Positions 10,418 to 22,400 of a DNA stretch of 64,000 bases are shown piece by piece. Made by a program: the position numbers and the translations under genes. Position 1 is the first letter of the stretch; each line of letters begins with the position of its first letter. The notes beneath the pieces are model-generated. The model ran no database searches. It saw only the letters and a list, made by a program, of their open reading frames with translations, and had not been told where the DNA came from. Origin of the DNA: Blumeriella jaapii (Eukaryota; Ascomycota; Leotiomycetes; Helotiales; Drepanopezizaceae). The DNA lies in contig VWND01000019.1 of the NCBI GenBank assembly GCA_009599575.1, forward strand, positions 62,001-126,000. The letters run 5' to 3'.

Positions 10418-10575
10418 AGCAACCAGGTCTGGTGCGTTTTTTAAATCTTCGGCCTTTTGCCAAAAATCGTAATTCGAAAACCACCCTTTTTATTTTACTA
10501 AAAAATGCAATTTTTTCCACCGATTTTTAAATGCGAAATTTAAAATCTGATCGATCTTTTTTATTTTTTTTTTTA
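10418..10575 (-). pseudogene. B2 chromodomain remnant
   Basis: The minus strand is homologous to B1 35960-36110 and B3 48812-48957, which encode HFLVKW-type and AENLKNAS-type chromodomain strands. In chromoviruses this C-terminal integrase module directs insertion to marked chromatin. Here Trp codons are partly lost. Confidence 0.65.
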
Positions 10576-12000
10576 TTTTCCGGAATCGTTTTTTTTATAA
10601 GTTCGAAACCCGGTATTTCCGCTTTTTTTTCGCTCCTATCGATTTTTAACGCTTTGCGGTAAAAATTTAACAGGCTGACGTAAAAAACGTTATAAAGTTT
10701 CCAGATATTTGAAAATCGGAATTTGTATACCTAAAAGCCGATTTTGTCTAATATCGGAAAAAGTTTAAATTTTTTAGCGTTTAGTTTTTTGCAAAAATTT
10801 TTTATTTTTAGATTTTTTATATTTAAATACATTTTTTTTCCGATAGCAAAATGTATTTTAAATATGTTTTCTGTCGTAGTATTTTATTTAAAAATCCTGC
10901 GCGTAAAATATGTTTTTTTTTTTAGAATTTAATATATTTATTTTAATTTTTCCGCTATTTGTACGGCTAATTCTGATTCGTAATTTAATAATTTTTCCAA
11001 GCTAAACGGTTTCGTTTTAATACCGTTTGTTTAAAAAAAAAAAACATTCCGATGAAAAAGAAAATCGCGTTACTAATAGCGAATTCGGCTATCGGCAATA
11101 GGTCTGGCCAATCGTTTTGATTAAAATCCACGTAAAAAACGTAGATAAGTTTTTAATACGACGTTCGCTTTTTCGGTTTATCCGTTAATTTAAAAATAAA
11201 AAACAATAAACAGTTTCCGCTTAATATAAAATATTGCGGTAAAAATATTTCAAAAGCCCGACGTAAATAATAATCTACGATCGAAAACGATATCGTCGGG
11301 CATATTATATTTTGAAAATATTATTTTGCAATAAATATAAGCGAATTATACCGTCGTTATATTTTTGCGAATTGCCGTAAAATAAAATTGTTTTATCAGG
11401 CGGCAAACGATTACAAATATAACATCGTAAACGGCTGATTTCCCGGTTTTATTATAAGCGAAATTTCTTTTATTAAAAGCGTTCGGTAAATTTATAATTA
11501 GATTTAGTAAAATACTGTTTTATAAACGTATAAAAACGGGCAAAAAGCATAATTTTCCGTTTGTTTTTAACCTGGATAATTTGTTTCTTTTACAAGCAAT
11601 ACAAAAAAATATATAATCTTCGATATTAGCCGTTATTTCAAATTAATAAAACAAACGTTTCAAAATTAAAATGGTTTTATTACGTTTAAAATAGCCCGCG
11701 GTCGGATTGTTATAAAACTTTTCCAACAATCGTTTTTTAAAATCGGCATCCGGTAAAACGTAAAATTTAAATCTTTTGTATATTTATACACCGTTAACGA
11801 ATAAAAAATCGAAACCGAAAGAATTTTAATAAAATTATTATATTTTTTCGATTTCGAAAACGATATCGCGTTAAAAAATTTTGTTTGTTTCAGATTCGTC
11901 GTCGTTCGTAATAAAAAAGTTGTTTGCATTTTAAATTTGATTTTGCTATATTTTCTTTAACTCTGCTTTCGCGCTTTCGAATCCTTTTCTTATCAGCTTT
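10576..12000 (-). pseudogene. B2 integrase remnant
   Basis: Colinear, on the minus strand, with B3 integrase (48974-50118). The 11666-11929 region contains the H2C2 zinc-binding part; near 11300 the sequence is homologous to the B3 MPDDIISDRG stretch. The GPY/F-like region is near 10600-10790. Heavily RIP-damaged. The plus-strand open frame at 10744-10932 is a shadow. Confidence 0.7.
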
Positions 12001-12291
12001 TTCGCTATGCTACTAATAAAATAAAATAAATTCTTTTGTTTTTGTAATAATAACAATTCGTTTAGATTTTCGGTATAAAAGAATTTTAATAAAAGTTTAA
12101 CAGATTTTAAAAGTTTTTAAGCGTAATTTAATCTTTTTAAAAATGCATCGGCCGGGTTTTTAAAACCGGCTTTGTAAATAATTTCGAAATTAATAATAGA
12201 TAATATTATAATTTATTTAACTTATCGTTTTGTTAAAATGCGAATTGTTATAAAATATTTTAAATTATTATAATTTAAAATAATAATAATT

Positions 12292-12689
12292 TTATAATAT
12301 GTATTTTTTAAATAGTATCGCTAGTATTTTATTAATTTTACGATTGCCAAAAGTTTTTAATCGAAAATAATATAATTTATTTCCGCGAAAATAAATTTTC
12401 TGAAATAAAATGCGATTAAATAAAAATAGGAATCGTTTTGTCGTTGGAATATAATACCTGCGAATGCGATTATTAATGCGTCGCATTCAAGCCAGATTTT
12501 TAGGCTTGAATTAAAATATATTAGAAGTGAAGCTTTGCTAAAAGCTTTTTGTAGCTCGAAAAAAAATTCGATTGCTTCGTTATTCCAAAAAAATAAGCTT
12601 TTGCTTTTAAAAAGTTTAATTATTTTAATAGCGATCAAATTGTAATAATAAATAAATTTTCGATAAAAATTGTAAAATTTTAAAAACAA
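12292..12689 (-). pseudogene. B2 RNase H remnant
   Basis: The 12357-12689 frame (110 codons) reads FYNFYRKFIYYYNLIAIKII, then LLIYFNSSLKIWLECDALII and IIFQRQNDSYFYLIAFYFRK. This is the RT thumb / RNase H junction and the first RNase H strands typical of Ty3/gypsy pol (family FLGF.NFYR.FI...S.IA.PL). It is the best-preserved RNase H in the B1/B2 pair. Confidence 0.85.
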
Positions 12690-13372
12690 TAAAGTTTTTT
12701 TAACTATAATAAAAATTAGCTATTCGTTAATCGTGGCCATTTTCTTTTTGTTTATATTTATATCGAAAAATAAAATCACAAATCTTAAAAACTCGATTGT
12801 ATTCGTGTCGAATTCGCATTTTTTCAATTTGCAATACAATTTGACGTTTAAAAAAGCTTTTAAAAATTTTAATAACGTATTCGATATAAATAAATTCGTT
12901 ATCGAAATAAATTAATATATTATTAAAATAAATTATAACAAATATATTTACGAATTTTTTTAAAATTTTGTCGATATAAGCTTGAAAAATGGCCGGTGTA
13001 TTATATAATTCGAACGGTATTATTAAATATTCGAAAAAGCTAAATCGAATACGAAAAGCGGTTTTTTATTCGTGTTTTTTCGCGATGCGAATTAAATTAA
13101 ACTTTTATCGTAAATCCAATTTAATAAAAATTTTAGTTTTTTTTTAATCGATTAAAAATTTCTGATATTAAAAAAATTAAATACCGATTTGAGATTATAA
13201 TAACGTTTAATTTCTTATAATTTACGTAAGGTTTTAATACGCCGTTTTTTTTAGTCGTATAAAAAAAAAATGCCGCGGCCTTCGATTTCGATAATTTTAT
13301 AAATTTTTGTTTTTGCATTTATATTAAATAGTTTTTCAAAATCTTTTGTTCGTTTTCGGACAGATTATATAA
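12690..13372 (-). pseudogene. B2 reverse transcriptase, main part (cut by A1)
   Basis: The 13133-13318 frame reads KLSKSKAAAFFFYTTKKNGV, then KPYVNYKKLNVIIISNRYLI, matching RT motifs that precede the catalytic fingers. The YLDD region lies near 12920-12990. The coding frame is broken at 13372 by A1; the amino-terminal remainder lies at 24634-24708. The plus-strand frame at 12733-12915 is a shadow. Confidence 0.8.
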
Positions 13373-13639
13373 TGTAAAAGTAGGTAGGAAAACCAGACTA
13401 ATACGGCCATATATCGGTGGGTAAAATAGTCTAGGGAATTTCTAGAAGAGATTGAAGAAAAAAAAAAAAAAATAAGTAAAAGTATGAATTGAATTGCGTG
13501 CTTATAATACTATTTAAAAAAGTGCTTTGCTTTTATATCTGTTAAAAGTAGTTAATGGCAGAGGGTTTCGAAAGGGTTTATGCTTCGACCATAGCTAAAA
13601 CTATTAATTTTTATTAATACAAAGTATTATCGTTTTACA
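13373..13639 (-). repeat. 3' LTR of A1
   Basis: 267 bp, TGTAAAAGTAGG to CGTTTTACA. The ends are 8-bp inverted with one G/A mismatch. Direct copy of 24363-24629. Confidence 0.95.
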
Positions 13640-13745
13640 TTCTGTTTTAAATAATATACGTAATCGTTTTTAATTACGATTAAAAAAAAATTTAATTTTA
13701 ATAAATGCAATCTAGTTTATTTTATATAATTTAAAAACTAATTAA

Positions 13746-16700
13746 TTAAAAACCGAATTTTTTAGTTTTATACTTTTTCGGTCTTTTAGCCCGTTTTTGG
13801 CTTTTTTGCTGTTAGCTTTTGCGGAAAAATAGCGTTTCGCTTATCGTTTAAATTATTTTGTTTATTTTGCTTTTTTGAAAAATAGTTCGATAAAATATTA
13901 ATCGAAATATCGTTTAGATTTACGAACGTTTTAATAGCTTTTTCGTCGATAATATTATTAAATATCGCCGCGACAAATGTTTTCTACGACTTTTTTTCGT
14001 AAATAATAAATTCCAGCTTTTAAACGTGGTTCTACGCTTTGCAAAAAGCGCTAAAAAGTTTTATATTAAAATCGTAAAAATAATCGATTAATTCGTCGTA
14101 ATTAAAACCGATTAACGCTTTTGCTTCGCGTAAAATTAATAAGTCGGATTACGGTTATTTATCGACGAATGCTTTTGAAAAAGTTTTAAAATTTGTAAAA
14201 AAAACTATTTCACGAAATAATTCGAAAATAATCGTTTATAATCGAAATTATCGAAAGTGTTATAATTGCTTTCGCCGTAATATAAATAATATTAAATTGC
14301 TTATCGGATTATCGTTTTCGAAATAGTTTTTGTATTTTTACGCCGTATAATTATTCGAATAAATTAATATCGCGCCGTCGGTTTTTAGGTTTTGAATTTA
14401 ACGAAAACCTTTTGCTTAGTCGAGAAGCTGATAAAAATTATTTTATTTTTTATTTCGTAATCTTCGGTTTCGTAGTTCGATAAAATAACTAAAACTATTA
14501 CTTTAAACGCGTTAAAATACGAAAAAGCTGGGCTTTTTTAAATAGTTTTAATCAGCTTGGCGTCGTAATATAATTGCAAATAAGCTTCGATTATTTTCGA
14601 ATTATATGCGAAAACAGGCAGAACGTAATAATCGAAAATAGCGTCGGTAAGGTTTTCGATTTTTTTTTTTTTTTAAAAATCGGCGATATCGAATTTTATA
14701 ATTATAATACGGTCGGAATCAGCGAGATTTAAAACGATCGGAACGTCAGAATATATTACGAAGCGGCAATTTTCAAAGTTTCGGATAATTAAAACAGCGA
14801 AGTAAAAGCCGGAATGTATTTTAAAAGCTTATTAAATAAAATTGTAAAGCATATTAGCGAAAAAAGCTGTAAGCGTTTTTTGGGTTTTGACCAATCGGAA
14901 ATAATGCTTATATATAATTTTTTTTTTTTTATAAAATGCAATAATAGCTTGTTTTTTCCGTTGTGAAATTTTACGTAATTAACGAATTCGCAGTTTAGTT
15001 CGGATAAATTCTAAAAAACACTTTCGGTCGAAAAGCTAAAAAAGTCGGCTTTTAAAAATATTTATTGCTTTTATTTTTTTACGTTTTAATCGAGTTTTAT
15101 AATCGCGCTAAAAGCTTTAGGATTTGTTTTAAAATTTACGTAGCCCAAATAAGCTTTAATACGTGCTTAAATAGTTTTCGCAGTTTTTCGTCGGAATATA
15201 AATTAATTATTAAAATTAATTTCGAATACGTCGTAATCCGAATTTTTAATAGCAGCGAATCGATTAGCGAAATCGACAACGTCGATTTTTTTTATAATTA
15301 AATCGTAATACGCCGCGTAATAGCGTATATAAAAATAACAGAATTTGCCGTTTTTTTTAATATTAACGTTATTCGTAAAAACGAAATTAAAAAATCGGAG
15401 TTTTTTAATAAAAAAAAGCTCGAATAAAAACGGGTTATCGTTTTTAAAAATCTTTTTTATTTGTTTCGACGTATTATATTTGCAATTTTTCGAAAAAAGC
15501 TTGGTTTAGTTTTTGTTCGAAGCAAAAAAGAAAAAGCTAACGGGTTTATTTGATTTTTGTATAAAAATGTCGAAGTAAAATTTTTAAATCGTTTCGTCGT
15601 CGAAAGCGAAAGTTTTAAATAAAATAATCTGATTTTATACTTTTTATATAACCGCGATAATTTCGATATTTTTTTTCAAGCTTTTTCGGTCGAGTCGTAT
15701 AATAATTAAAATTTTAAATATTTTTATTAAAATTTAAAATATTAGCGGTACGACGTTTTTAAACGCAGCAAGCGTTTTTGATATTTACGTATTTAATTTC
15801 GAAAAATTAAATTTAAAATCGTTCGGGTTTTTTTTTTTCGGAATGCTAGCGTTTTTCGAATTTGATTTCGTAAAATCGTCGCGTTTTTTGTTAATTAGCT
15901 TAAAGCTTATAATTCGGCGTCGATTTCCGGCTGTTTTTATTCGCGGTGTTTTTTTTTTTAACGACGCGAATAATTTTTTTTTTCGATTAAAAAAAGTTTC
16001 GAAAATATCGGCGCGCTTTTTTACGTTTTTTGTTTTTATTTTTTCCGAAATCGTTTTTATAAGTATAATAAGTTTTTTATATTCGAATAAGCGATTATTT
16101 GCTATTACGCTTTTAATTTCGTTTTCGGATTCGTTTTCGATAATTAAAAATAAAAATCGCCGAATTGTTTTAGCTGCTTTAAAAATATTAATTATTATAA
16201 CGTATGTTTTTTTTAATTAAACGAAAATAATATTAGCTTTTTCGTTTTTTTCGTCGTCGTAAATTTAAAATATCGGAATAGCGTCGTTTTTTTTTTCGGT
16301 ATAAAAATGCCGCATTTAACGACGCTTAGTTTTTTATTTTAAAAAAAGGTCAGATTTAAGATTTCGCAGCCGATTAAAACTTTTTCTGGCGATTGCATAA
16401 TATCGTCGATTAATTTGCAAACAGCTGTAAAAAAGTTTGTGAATTTGCGGGCTTTTGAATTATTAGCTTTTAAAACTTGCGTTTTAAAAATATAAGCGTT
16501 TAATATTTAAATTCCTTTTTTCGTAAAAATAATAATTTCGAAAAAGCGAGCGAAATACCGAAATAAAATAATACCGGTGATTTTGCTAAAAACGTATTTT
16601 TAAATATTTTTTTTTCGTTAATTTAATAAAAAGCGCAAAATTCGGTTTGTCACTTTTTTTTTGTTATTTCGAGCTTTTTTTGCTTCGGCGAAAGCTTTTA

Positions 16701-16990
16701 AAATATTATCGTAATTTAGCAGAAATTTGTCGTAATTAAAACTTTTGCGAACGAATTCAGTTTTAACGAAGCTTTCGTAATCGAATAAAAATTCGTTAAC
16801 GTTTTTAATTATTATATCGAATTATTTTATAAATGTTTTTACAAAAGCTGCTTATTAATTTAAAATAGCGGTATTATATATTTATTTAAATTCGGAAAAA
16901 TTGCGTATAATAATTCCGTTTTAAAATAAATTAAAAATAAATTTGCTAAGTTTAGCAACGCTTTGCTTAGAAAACGATATAATATCGATA
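13746..16990 (-). pseudogene. A1 downstream ORF of unknown function (third ORF)
   Basis: A long minus-strand coding region after integrase, about 1,080 codons in A2 (43343-46640) and colinear here. It is broken by scattered stops of the RIP type, but stays mostly in one frame. Readable pieces include SKARKFTNFFTAVCKLIDDI, then QSPEKVLIGCEILNL; KKRADIFETFF; ENCRFVIYSDVPIVLNLADS; and a C-terminal KAKKF stop near 13746. Lys-rich, with no transmembrane run or family that I recognise. It is not antisense noise: both copies keep the same frame. Possible accessory, envelope-like or captured gene. Confidence 0.6.
15939..15971 (-). repeat. 33-bp palindromic repeat, copy in A1 third ORF
   Basis: Plus-strand ends ATTCGCG and CGCGAAT. 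In the third-ORF frame it encodes an 11-residue segment ending in Arg-Ile. Matches 45549-45581 in A2. The core is damaged (a run of T). Confidence 0.75.
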
Positions 16991-17480
16991 GGTTTATTAA
17001 TTAAAAAAATATATTATATTTATTAAAAAATAATTGAAAAAAAGTACGGGAATTATAAAGTATTTGTATTTAAAAGTTCCGAATATCCGCATGCTGTTTT
17101 TTTAATAAATTATAATTGTGTAGGCAGATATTTGTTTAAAATAACGAAAAAATAAATAATACAAAAAGTAGCAAATAATAAAATGTATAAAAAATAGTTT
17201 TCGTAAAATATGCGAGCAATATAAATATATCAGATATGCGGCTTAAATATATACAAAGCTTTTGTTTTAATAAACAAAAAGTATAATTAAACAAAAAAAA
17301 ATATAATAAGTGTTTCAAATAATATAAAAAAAGGTTTTAAAAATAAACAATATATATTAAAACAAAAACAATAAAATAGCATATAATAAAAAGAAAAACA
17401 ATAAATAATAAAAATAATAAAACAATTAATAAACAATTTTATATATACTTTTCTTTTTTTCGGTTATAAATAAAATTACG
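16991..17480 (-). other. A1 AT-rich spacer between integrase and third ORF
   Basis: About 490 bp of very AT-rich sequence, with repeated AATAATAAAA and AAACAATAAA motifs, conserved in A2 (46640-47080). The 60-codon minus frame at 17136-17318 is not preserved in A2 and is not called a gene. It might have held a splice or transcription signal for the third ORF; no evidence beyond position. Confidence 0.55.
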
Positions 17481-18973
17481 ACTTGAATTGTGTTTTTAAT
17501 AGCAAAATCGTCGTTCGGCTGTTTTTAGACTTTTCCAGAAGGTTTTTTTTTTTCAAAAGTATAATCGCTTTGGTCGGAATCGTCGTCGGAATCGCTGAAA
17601 TCGGAATCGCTGTTTAAATCAGAATTTAAAAAATAAATTTGCTAGTTTTTTTTATAAAATCGTTTTAACCGATTAGCGGCGAACGTTTTTTTTAATTTTG
17701 TTTTATCGAATTTCGTAAATTTGTAATAGTTTTTATTTAATTCGGTCTCGTATATTTCGTAAAATTCGAGCCATTTATAATTAAGCTTAATATCGGCCGA
17801 TTAATTAATAGCGCGCTGAACGTCGTAAATCAAAATCAGATTTTCTTTTTTAATTAGCGTTTTTTTTAAAATTTTGATTTTATTTTAGATTTTTTTAGCT
17901 GTTTTTTTATATTTTTTTTTTTTAAAATTATCTTTTTTATATTTATATCGCGATAATTTAATTATTTAAATTTTATTGCTAATAAATCTGCTTTCGTTTT
18001 TATTTTAATTACGTTATAAAGCTTTTACACAAGCCATTTTATTTCCAAAAGCAATCGAGCGTTTCTGTCGTATTAAATAAAAAATAAAATTATTTTAATA
18101 AAAGCGTATATATATATGCGTATAACAAAAAGCATTTTCGAAAATTTCCGCGACCAACGCTTATAGCTTTTTCGAATAGCTTTTAAAAAGCCGTCGAAAA
18201 TATTTTTATAGCTTCGTTTAACGGATCCGTTGCTTTTCGAATTGTAAATTAAAATTTGAATACGTTAGATTTTGTATTTTTTTATAAAAATTTCGATAAC
18301 GCTTTTGTTTTCGGATTTACCGTCGACGTTTAATTTGCTAAATAAATCGTGTCGATATATAACGTTTTTTTAAAAAAAAGTCGCTATAATTTCGGAAATA
18401 ACGTTTCGGAAAAGTCGCTTTTTAAGCTATTTAAATAAATCGTTAATAACAAATACGAAGCATATATAATCGCGATCGATAATCGATACGCGTATAATAT
18501 CGAAATTAATTTTTTTTTAAATTTTAAAAAATTACGTCGGATATAATAAGTTTTTTTTTCGCCTAAGCTTTCGTTTTTAGCAAAAAATATAATTTTTAAC
18601 GAAAGCTTTGCAATCTTCGAAGCATTTTTTCTATTAAAAATCGTTTTTGATTCGGTGATAAATAACTTTAGCTTTTTTATAAAACATTTTTTCGTAGGCT
18701 TTTTTTATAATTTAAAACTTATCGGCTTTGTTATTTATTATTAAGCGTTTATAATATATATTATTTTTTATTTTGTATAATTTTTTATCGGCTAAAATAT
18801 AATCGAAAGCTTGGTTTTTAAATAATTTAAATTAATAATTTAGCACGTTAAATAATTTAAATAAAATAATTAAATAATATGCGATTAAATAAAAGTTTTC
18901 GGTTTCGTAATTATCGATTAAAAATTTATTTTTATCGTTAATCGATTTATTCCGATCGTTTTCGATTAAATTT

Positions 18974-19006
18974 ATTCGCGGTATTAATCGAAATAATAAC
19001 GCGAAT
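18974..19006 (-). repeat. 33-bp palindromic repeat, copy in A1 pol linker
   Basis: Ends ATTCGCG and CGCGAAT. Read on the coding strand it gives FALLFRLIPRI, the second of two tandemly spaced copies in the polyprotein linker after RNase H. Counterpart in A2 at 54828-54860. Confidence 0.85.
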
Positions 19007-19036
19007 GCTTTTTCGGCCTGAAAATTAATATTTTTT

Positions 19037-19069
19037 ATTCGCGGTGCCAACCGAAATAACAACGCGAAT
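19037..19069 (-). repeat. 33-bp palindromic repeat, second copy in A1 pol linker
   Basis: Ends ATTCGCG and CGCGAAT; encodes FALLFRLAPRI in the pol frame. It lies 31 bp from the previous copy. Counterpart in A2 at 54891-54923. Confidence 0.88.
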
Positions 19070-19092
19070 GGTTTTGGTTTTATAAAATCCAA

Positions 19093-19630
19093 AGCGTAAA
19101 TAGCGAAGCAGCCGATTTCGTCAGCGATTTATTCGTCGATATTTTGTTCGTTTTGTTTAGCGAAATTAAATAAATAAAAGCGTTTTCGTTTAGAAAGGCC
19201 ATTTGCCGCTGTATTAATTATTTTTTTAATATATTTGATTTCGAAATTTATAAATCGCATTTAAGCTATTTAATTAATAACGAGCGTTTTTGATAGGTTA
19301 TTGGTTTTTTTATTTAATTAATCGATAAAAATTTTTGCGTTTATTTTTAAAATAAAATATACGTCGTATAATTCGTTTTTTATTTTTTTTATTGTTTTAA
19401 AAGCGCTTCGATATTTTCGTTTGGTAATATCGTAGCGTGTTTTCGCGAAGAATTATAGGCCGCTTTCGAATCGTAAAAAATGCCGTTTTTTGTTTTTATC
19501 GATTTGTTATAATATAGCTTTCTAACCGAAAATACTGGCGTCGATAATCAAAATGATTTTTTTTGCGTTTGGGCTGTAATCGATCCGTATAAACGATAAG
19601 GCCGATAAAAAATCGTTTTTAAAAATTTTT
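19093..19630 (-). pseudogene. A1 RNase H
   Basis: The minus strand reads IILIIDASIFG (family I.AVDAS..GWG), then a RHFLRFESGL segment (family KRHPSRYESGLW), KRKYRSAFKTIKKI, and a DQLNKKTNNLSKTLV stretch (family AQLNR...DLPGA). It ends in a NTAANGLSKR motif, the usual DxLSR end of RNase H. Clear family assignment despite stops. Confidence 0.85.
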
Positions 19631-20982
19631 ATAATTTTGCTTTGCTTTTTTTTTTAAACGAAATCGATTTTTTTTTTTATCGTAGCGTAAATGAATACAG
19701 CTTTTTAAAAAAAGTTTTTAATTTAATTGCGATAATAAATCACAACGCTAATAAAAGCTTTGGTTTCGGTGATGTTTTTACACTTTTTCTATTCGCAAAT
19801 CTTTTTAATTTTTTTTCGTTAAAAATAACGGCCAGCGTTATTAATTATATAATCGACGATATTTATTTCGGGCATGCAGAATTTTAATCGAAGGCCAATA
19901 ATAGCTTTGGCTTTTTCGAAGCAAATTATAATTTTATCGATGTTTTAAATATGTTTTATTATATAACGTCGAATTTTAGAAAAGATTTTTTTATTATTAT
20001 AATATAATTTAAAACTTTTTATTCCGACGTCGTTAACGTAAAATAAAATAATATCGAAAATGCAAATTATAAGAATTTTATATACCATTTTTACGAATTG
20101 AGCGATTAAATTAATAGCTTTTATAAATACTTTCGTTATACGTAATAAACCGATTAAAATTTAAATTGCCGTTATATTTCGAAATCGTAAATTAAATATT
20201 AAATAATCGTAGCCGAAAAACAAATCGAAAAAAAAAGCGATTATTAATTTTGCAAATTCGTTTGAAAATTAATCGACGTTAAATGGCACGTTAGCATTTC
20301 GTATCGTTATTTTGTTTATTTCGACGATTGCGATAATAAGTTTGTAAATGCTTTTTTTTTTTTCGCAACGATAAATTATTTGTTTTTATATAAGCCGTGG
20401 CAGAATTTAAAAATCTTTTGTTTAATTCGTTTTTTTAATATTTCGACTATTTTATTTTGAAAGATTTTAAGAATTAAAAAGGTTTTTTTTTGCTAAGCTT
20501 CGTAAAATACGGTTTTAATATCGATATAAAACGTAACGTTAAAACTAAATTGGCCTATTTCGATAAAATCGAAAGCTATAGCTTTTTTTCGATTGCGTAA
20601 GATTTCGTACAAAATCTTTTTTTTTTTTAGCAGAAATTGGATTCCGATTGCTAAATTATCAAATCGTTTTTTTGTAAATCGGCTGCCAAATAATAAACTG
20701 AAAAATCGGCCGATAATAAATTCTTCGAATTTACTAATAATTAATTAAAATGGTTTTGTTGTTTTATTTTTTTCAAACCAATCGTTTATTTTTTCGGAAT
20801 TATTTTTACCCAATTTACTAAAATTTACGAATCGTATTTTATTAATTTTACGCTTGTAAAAAATGCTAATATTAATATAAAAAGGTAGAATATATAGGTC
20901 GGATTTATTTAATACGAAAACGAACTTTTCGGAACTTTTATTTCCGAATTAATAGCTAAAAATGTTAATATTAGCCAATTTT
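19631..20982 (-). pseudogene. A1 reverse transcriptase
   Basis: The minus strand near 20500-20620 reads ILYEILRNRKKAIAFDF, then a TVFYEAQKK-like segment, followed near 20380 by KFCHGLYKNKQFI. This is the family form FCHGPYRNPWFLV, characteristic of a fungal gypsy RT lineage. The catalytic YLDD/FLDD region near 19700-19800 is degraded. The plus-strand frame at 19642-19887 is a shadow. Confidence 0.78.
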
Positions 20983-21015
20983 ATTCGCGGTGCTATTTCG
21001 ATTGATAACGTAAAT
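20983..21015 (-). repeat. 33-bp palindromic repeat, copy between A1 protease and RT
   Basis: Plus-strand start ATTCGCGG. The far end is mutated to ACGTAAAT (from ACGCGAAT). Encodes a FT.....APRI-type 11-mer on the minus strand. Same position in A2 (56842-56874). Confidence 0.8.
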
Positions 21016-21177
21016 GCTTTTAAATAAATATTTTCCAGGTTTTATTAAAGCTTAGCGTTTGTTTTAAAATTAAAGCCGGCTATTTGTTTTTCGATAAAAC
21101 GTCGATTAGAAAAATTTTGTCGCCGGCGACGGTAATTTAATTTTAAAAAAATCGGTTCCAGTTCCAAAAAAAAGTTT

Positions 21178-21648
21178 TCATTTGGCCGTTTTCGGTATAT
21201 TTAAAATTGACGAGACTTTCCAGGATCCAAAGCATTTTAAAAATAATAGAATAGAAGCATTTTTTATTATTAAAAAATCTTTATAAATAATAATATTTTT
21301 AATATCGACTTTTATATTTCGTATAATTTTATTAAATTTAATAAAATTTTTATTAACGGTAATATAAATTATTCGCTTATCGGTGATAATCGGGATATTA
21401 TTAGCTTCGGCTGTTTCCTGGTTTATGCAATTGACTTCGGTTTTATTATCGAATAGGGCGAAAGCGGTCGTACTTTTTTTAAATATAATTTTTATTTTTG
21501 ACGTTTTTATAATCGTATAAAGGTAGTTTCGTCGTTTTGACTTTTGGGTTTTTATAACGAGAATTAAAAGGCTGATTTCTTCTGAAGATTTCTTTTTATC
21601 GGCTAAATTAATTGCGATATTATAAATTTTTTTTTGGTTTTTTTCCAA
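21178..21648 (-). pseudogene. A1 retroviral-type aspartic protease
   Basis: A 156-codon open frame. Near residues 60-90 it reads FALFDNKTEVNCINQETAEA, then NNIPI, the degraded form of the retropepsin active site (family ALLDSGAEVN.I): Ser-Gly-Ala has become Asn-Lys-Thr by G-to-A changes. A second part, around NIIIYKDFLIIKNAS, matches the flap/ILG region by position. It is the longest intact frame of A1 pol. The Met is probably internal to the polyprotein. Confidence 0.82.
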
Positions 21649-22400
21649 TTTAAAATCGTTTTTTTCTCGAATAATTTTAATTTTTCGTTTCGTTTTAATA
21701 CAGAAATTTGTTTATTAATGATTTTGTCGAATTTTTTTTTTGTATTAAATAAATCGCTGAATTTTAATTTAATTTTTTGTTTTATGATTTTTTCAATAGC
21801 TTCGTCGACGGTTTTAAAACTAATGTATTTGTCGATTTATTTTTCGCTTCGCATTAATAATAGGCGTTTAAAAGCTGATATTTTCTGAATAATTTAAACC
21901 GGAATATCGGTATCGATATTTTTTATATCGTCGTTAATTTTTTTTATTATAAGCGTTTTTCTAATAGTTTTATCGGTTTTTTTTTCGAATTTCAAAATCT
22001 TTTTCCTTTTCGATTTTAACGTTTTTTTTTATATCAATTGATTTAGCAAATAGAACAAAAGCATTTTGCTTTTTTATAATTCGCTGGTTTAATTATGCAG
22101 TTATAATATTTGCAAATGCGATAATTGCATTAGCAATATATATATTTATTTTTTATTTATACATTTGAACTTTATTTATATTTAAGGTAAAAGATTTCTT
22201 TTTGATTAATACGCTTTTTGAAATGTTTTTTTTTAATTAATAGAAATCGTTTTCGCATTTTTTTTGTTTTTTAAACAATCGTTTTATTTCGTATTTTTCA
22301 TTTTCAAACGAATAATATTTAATCAGCTTTGATTTTTAGCTTTATTAAAAAGGTTTATTTCTGCTTTCGTCGGTCCGAAGCAAATCGCTTCGTATTTATT
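21649..22400 (-). pseudogene. A1 gag-protease junction
   Basis: A minus-strand segment whose A2 counterpart (57494-57742) stays open and reads MPAFKRLLLMRSEKWIDKYI, then AVDEVIKRI. In A1 it has several stops. Between zinc knuckle and protease; no separate function assigned. Confidence 0.55.

Larger units (their letters stand above)
17481..19092 (-). pseudogene. A1 integrase and linker
   Basis: On the minus strand: a linker with two FALLFRLAPRI-type 11-mers (18832-19092 frame), then a YETENFYLIAYYL segment, a DYILADKKLYKIKNN region equivalent to the integrase amino terminus, and near 18200-18250 a YNSKSNGSVKR stretch. That last stretch matches the family YNSQ(A/S)NG..ER motif of the integrase core. 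The end lies near 17500. Many RIP stops. Confidence 0.75.

Noticed and set aside
15843..16220. 125-codon plus-strand frame, also present at 45453-45830
   Set aside because: It is antisense to the third ORF of family A. Its hydrophobic Phe/Ile-rich content is what Lys/Asn-rich AT coding gives on the other strand. The minus frame continues far beyond both ends.
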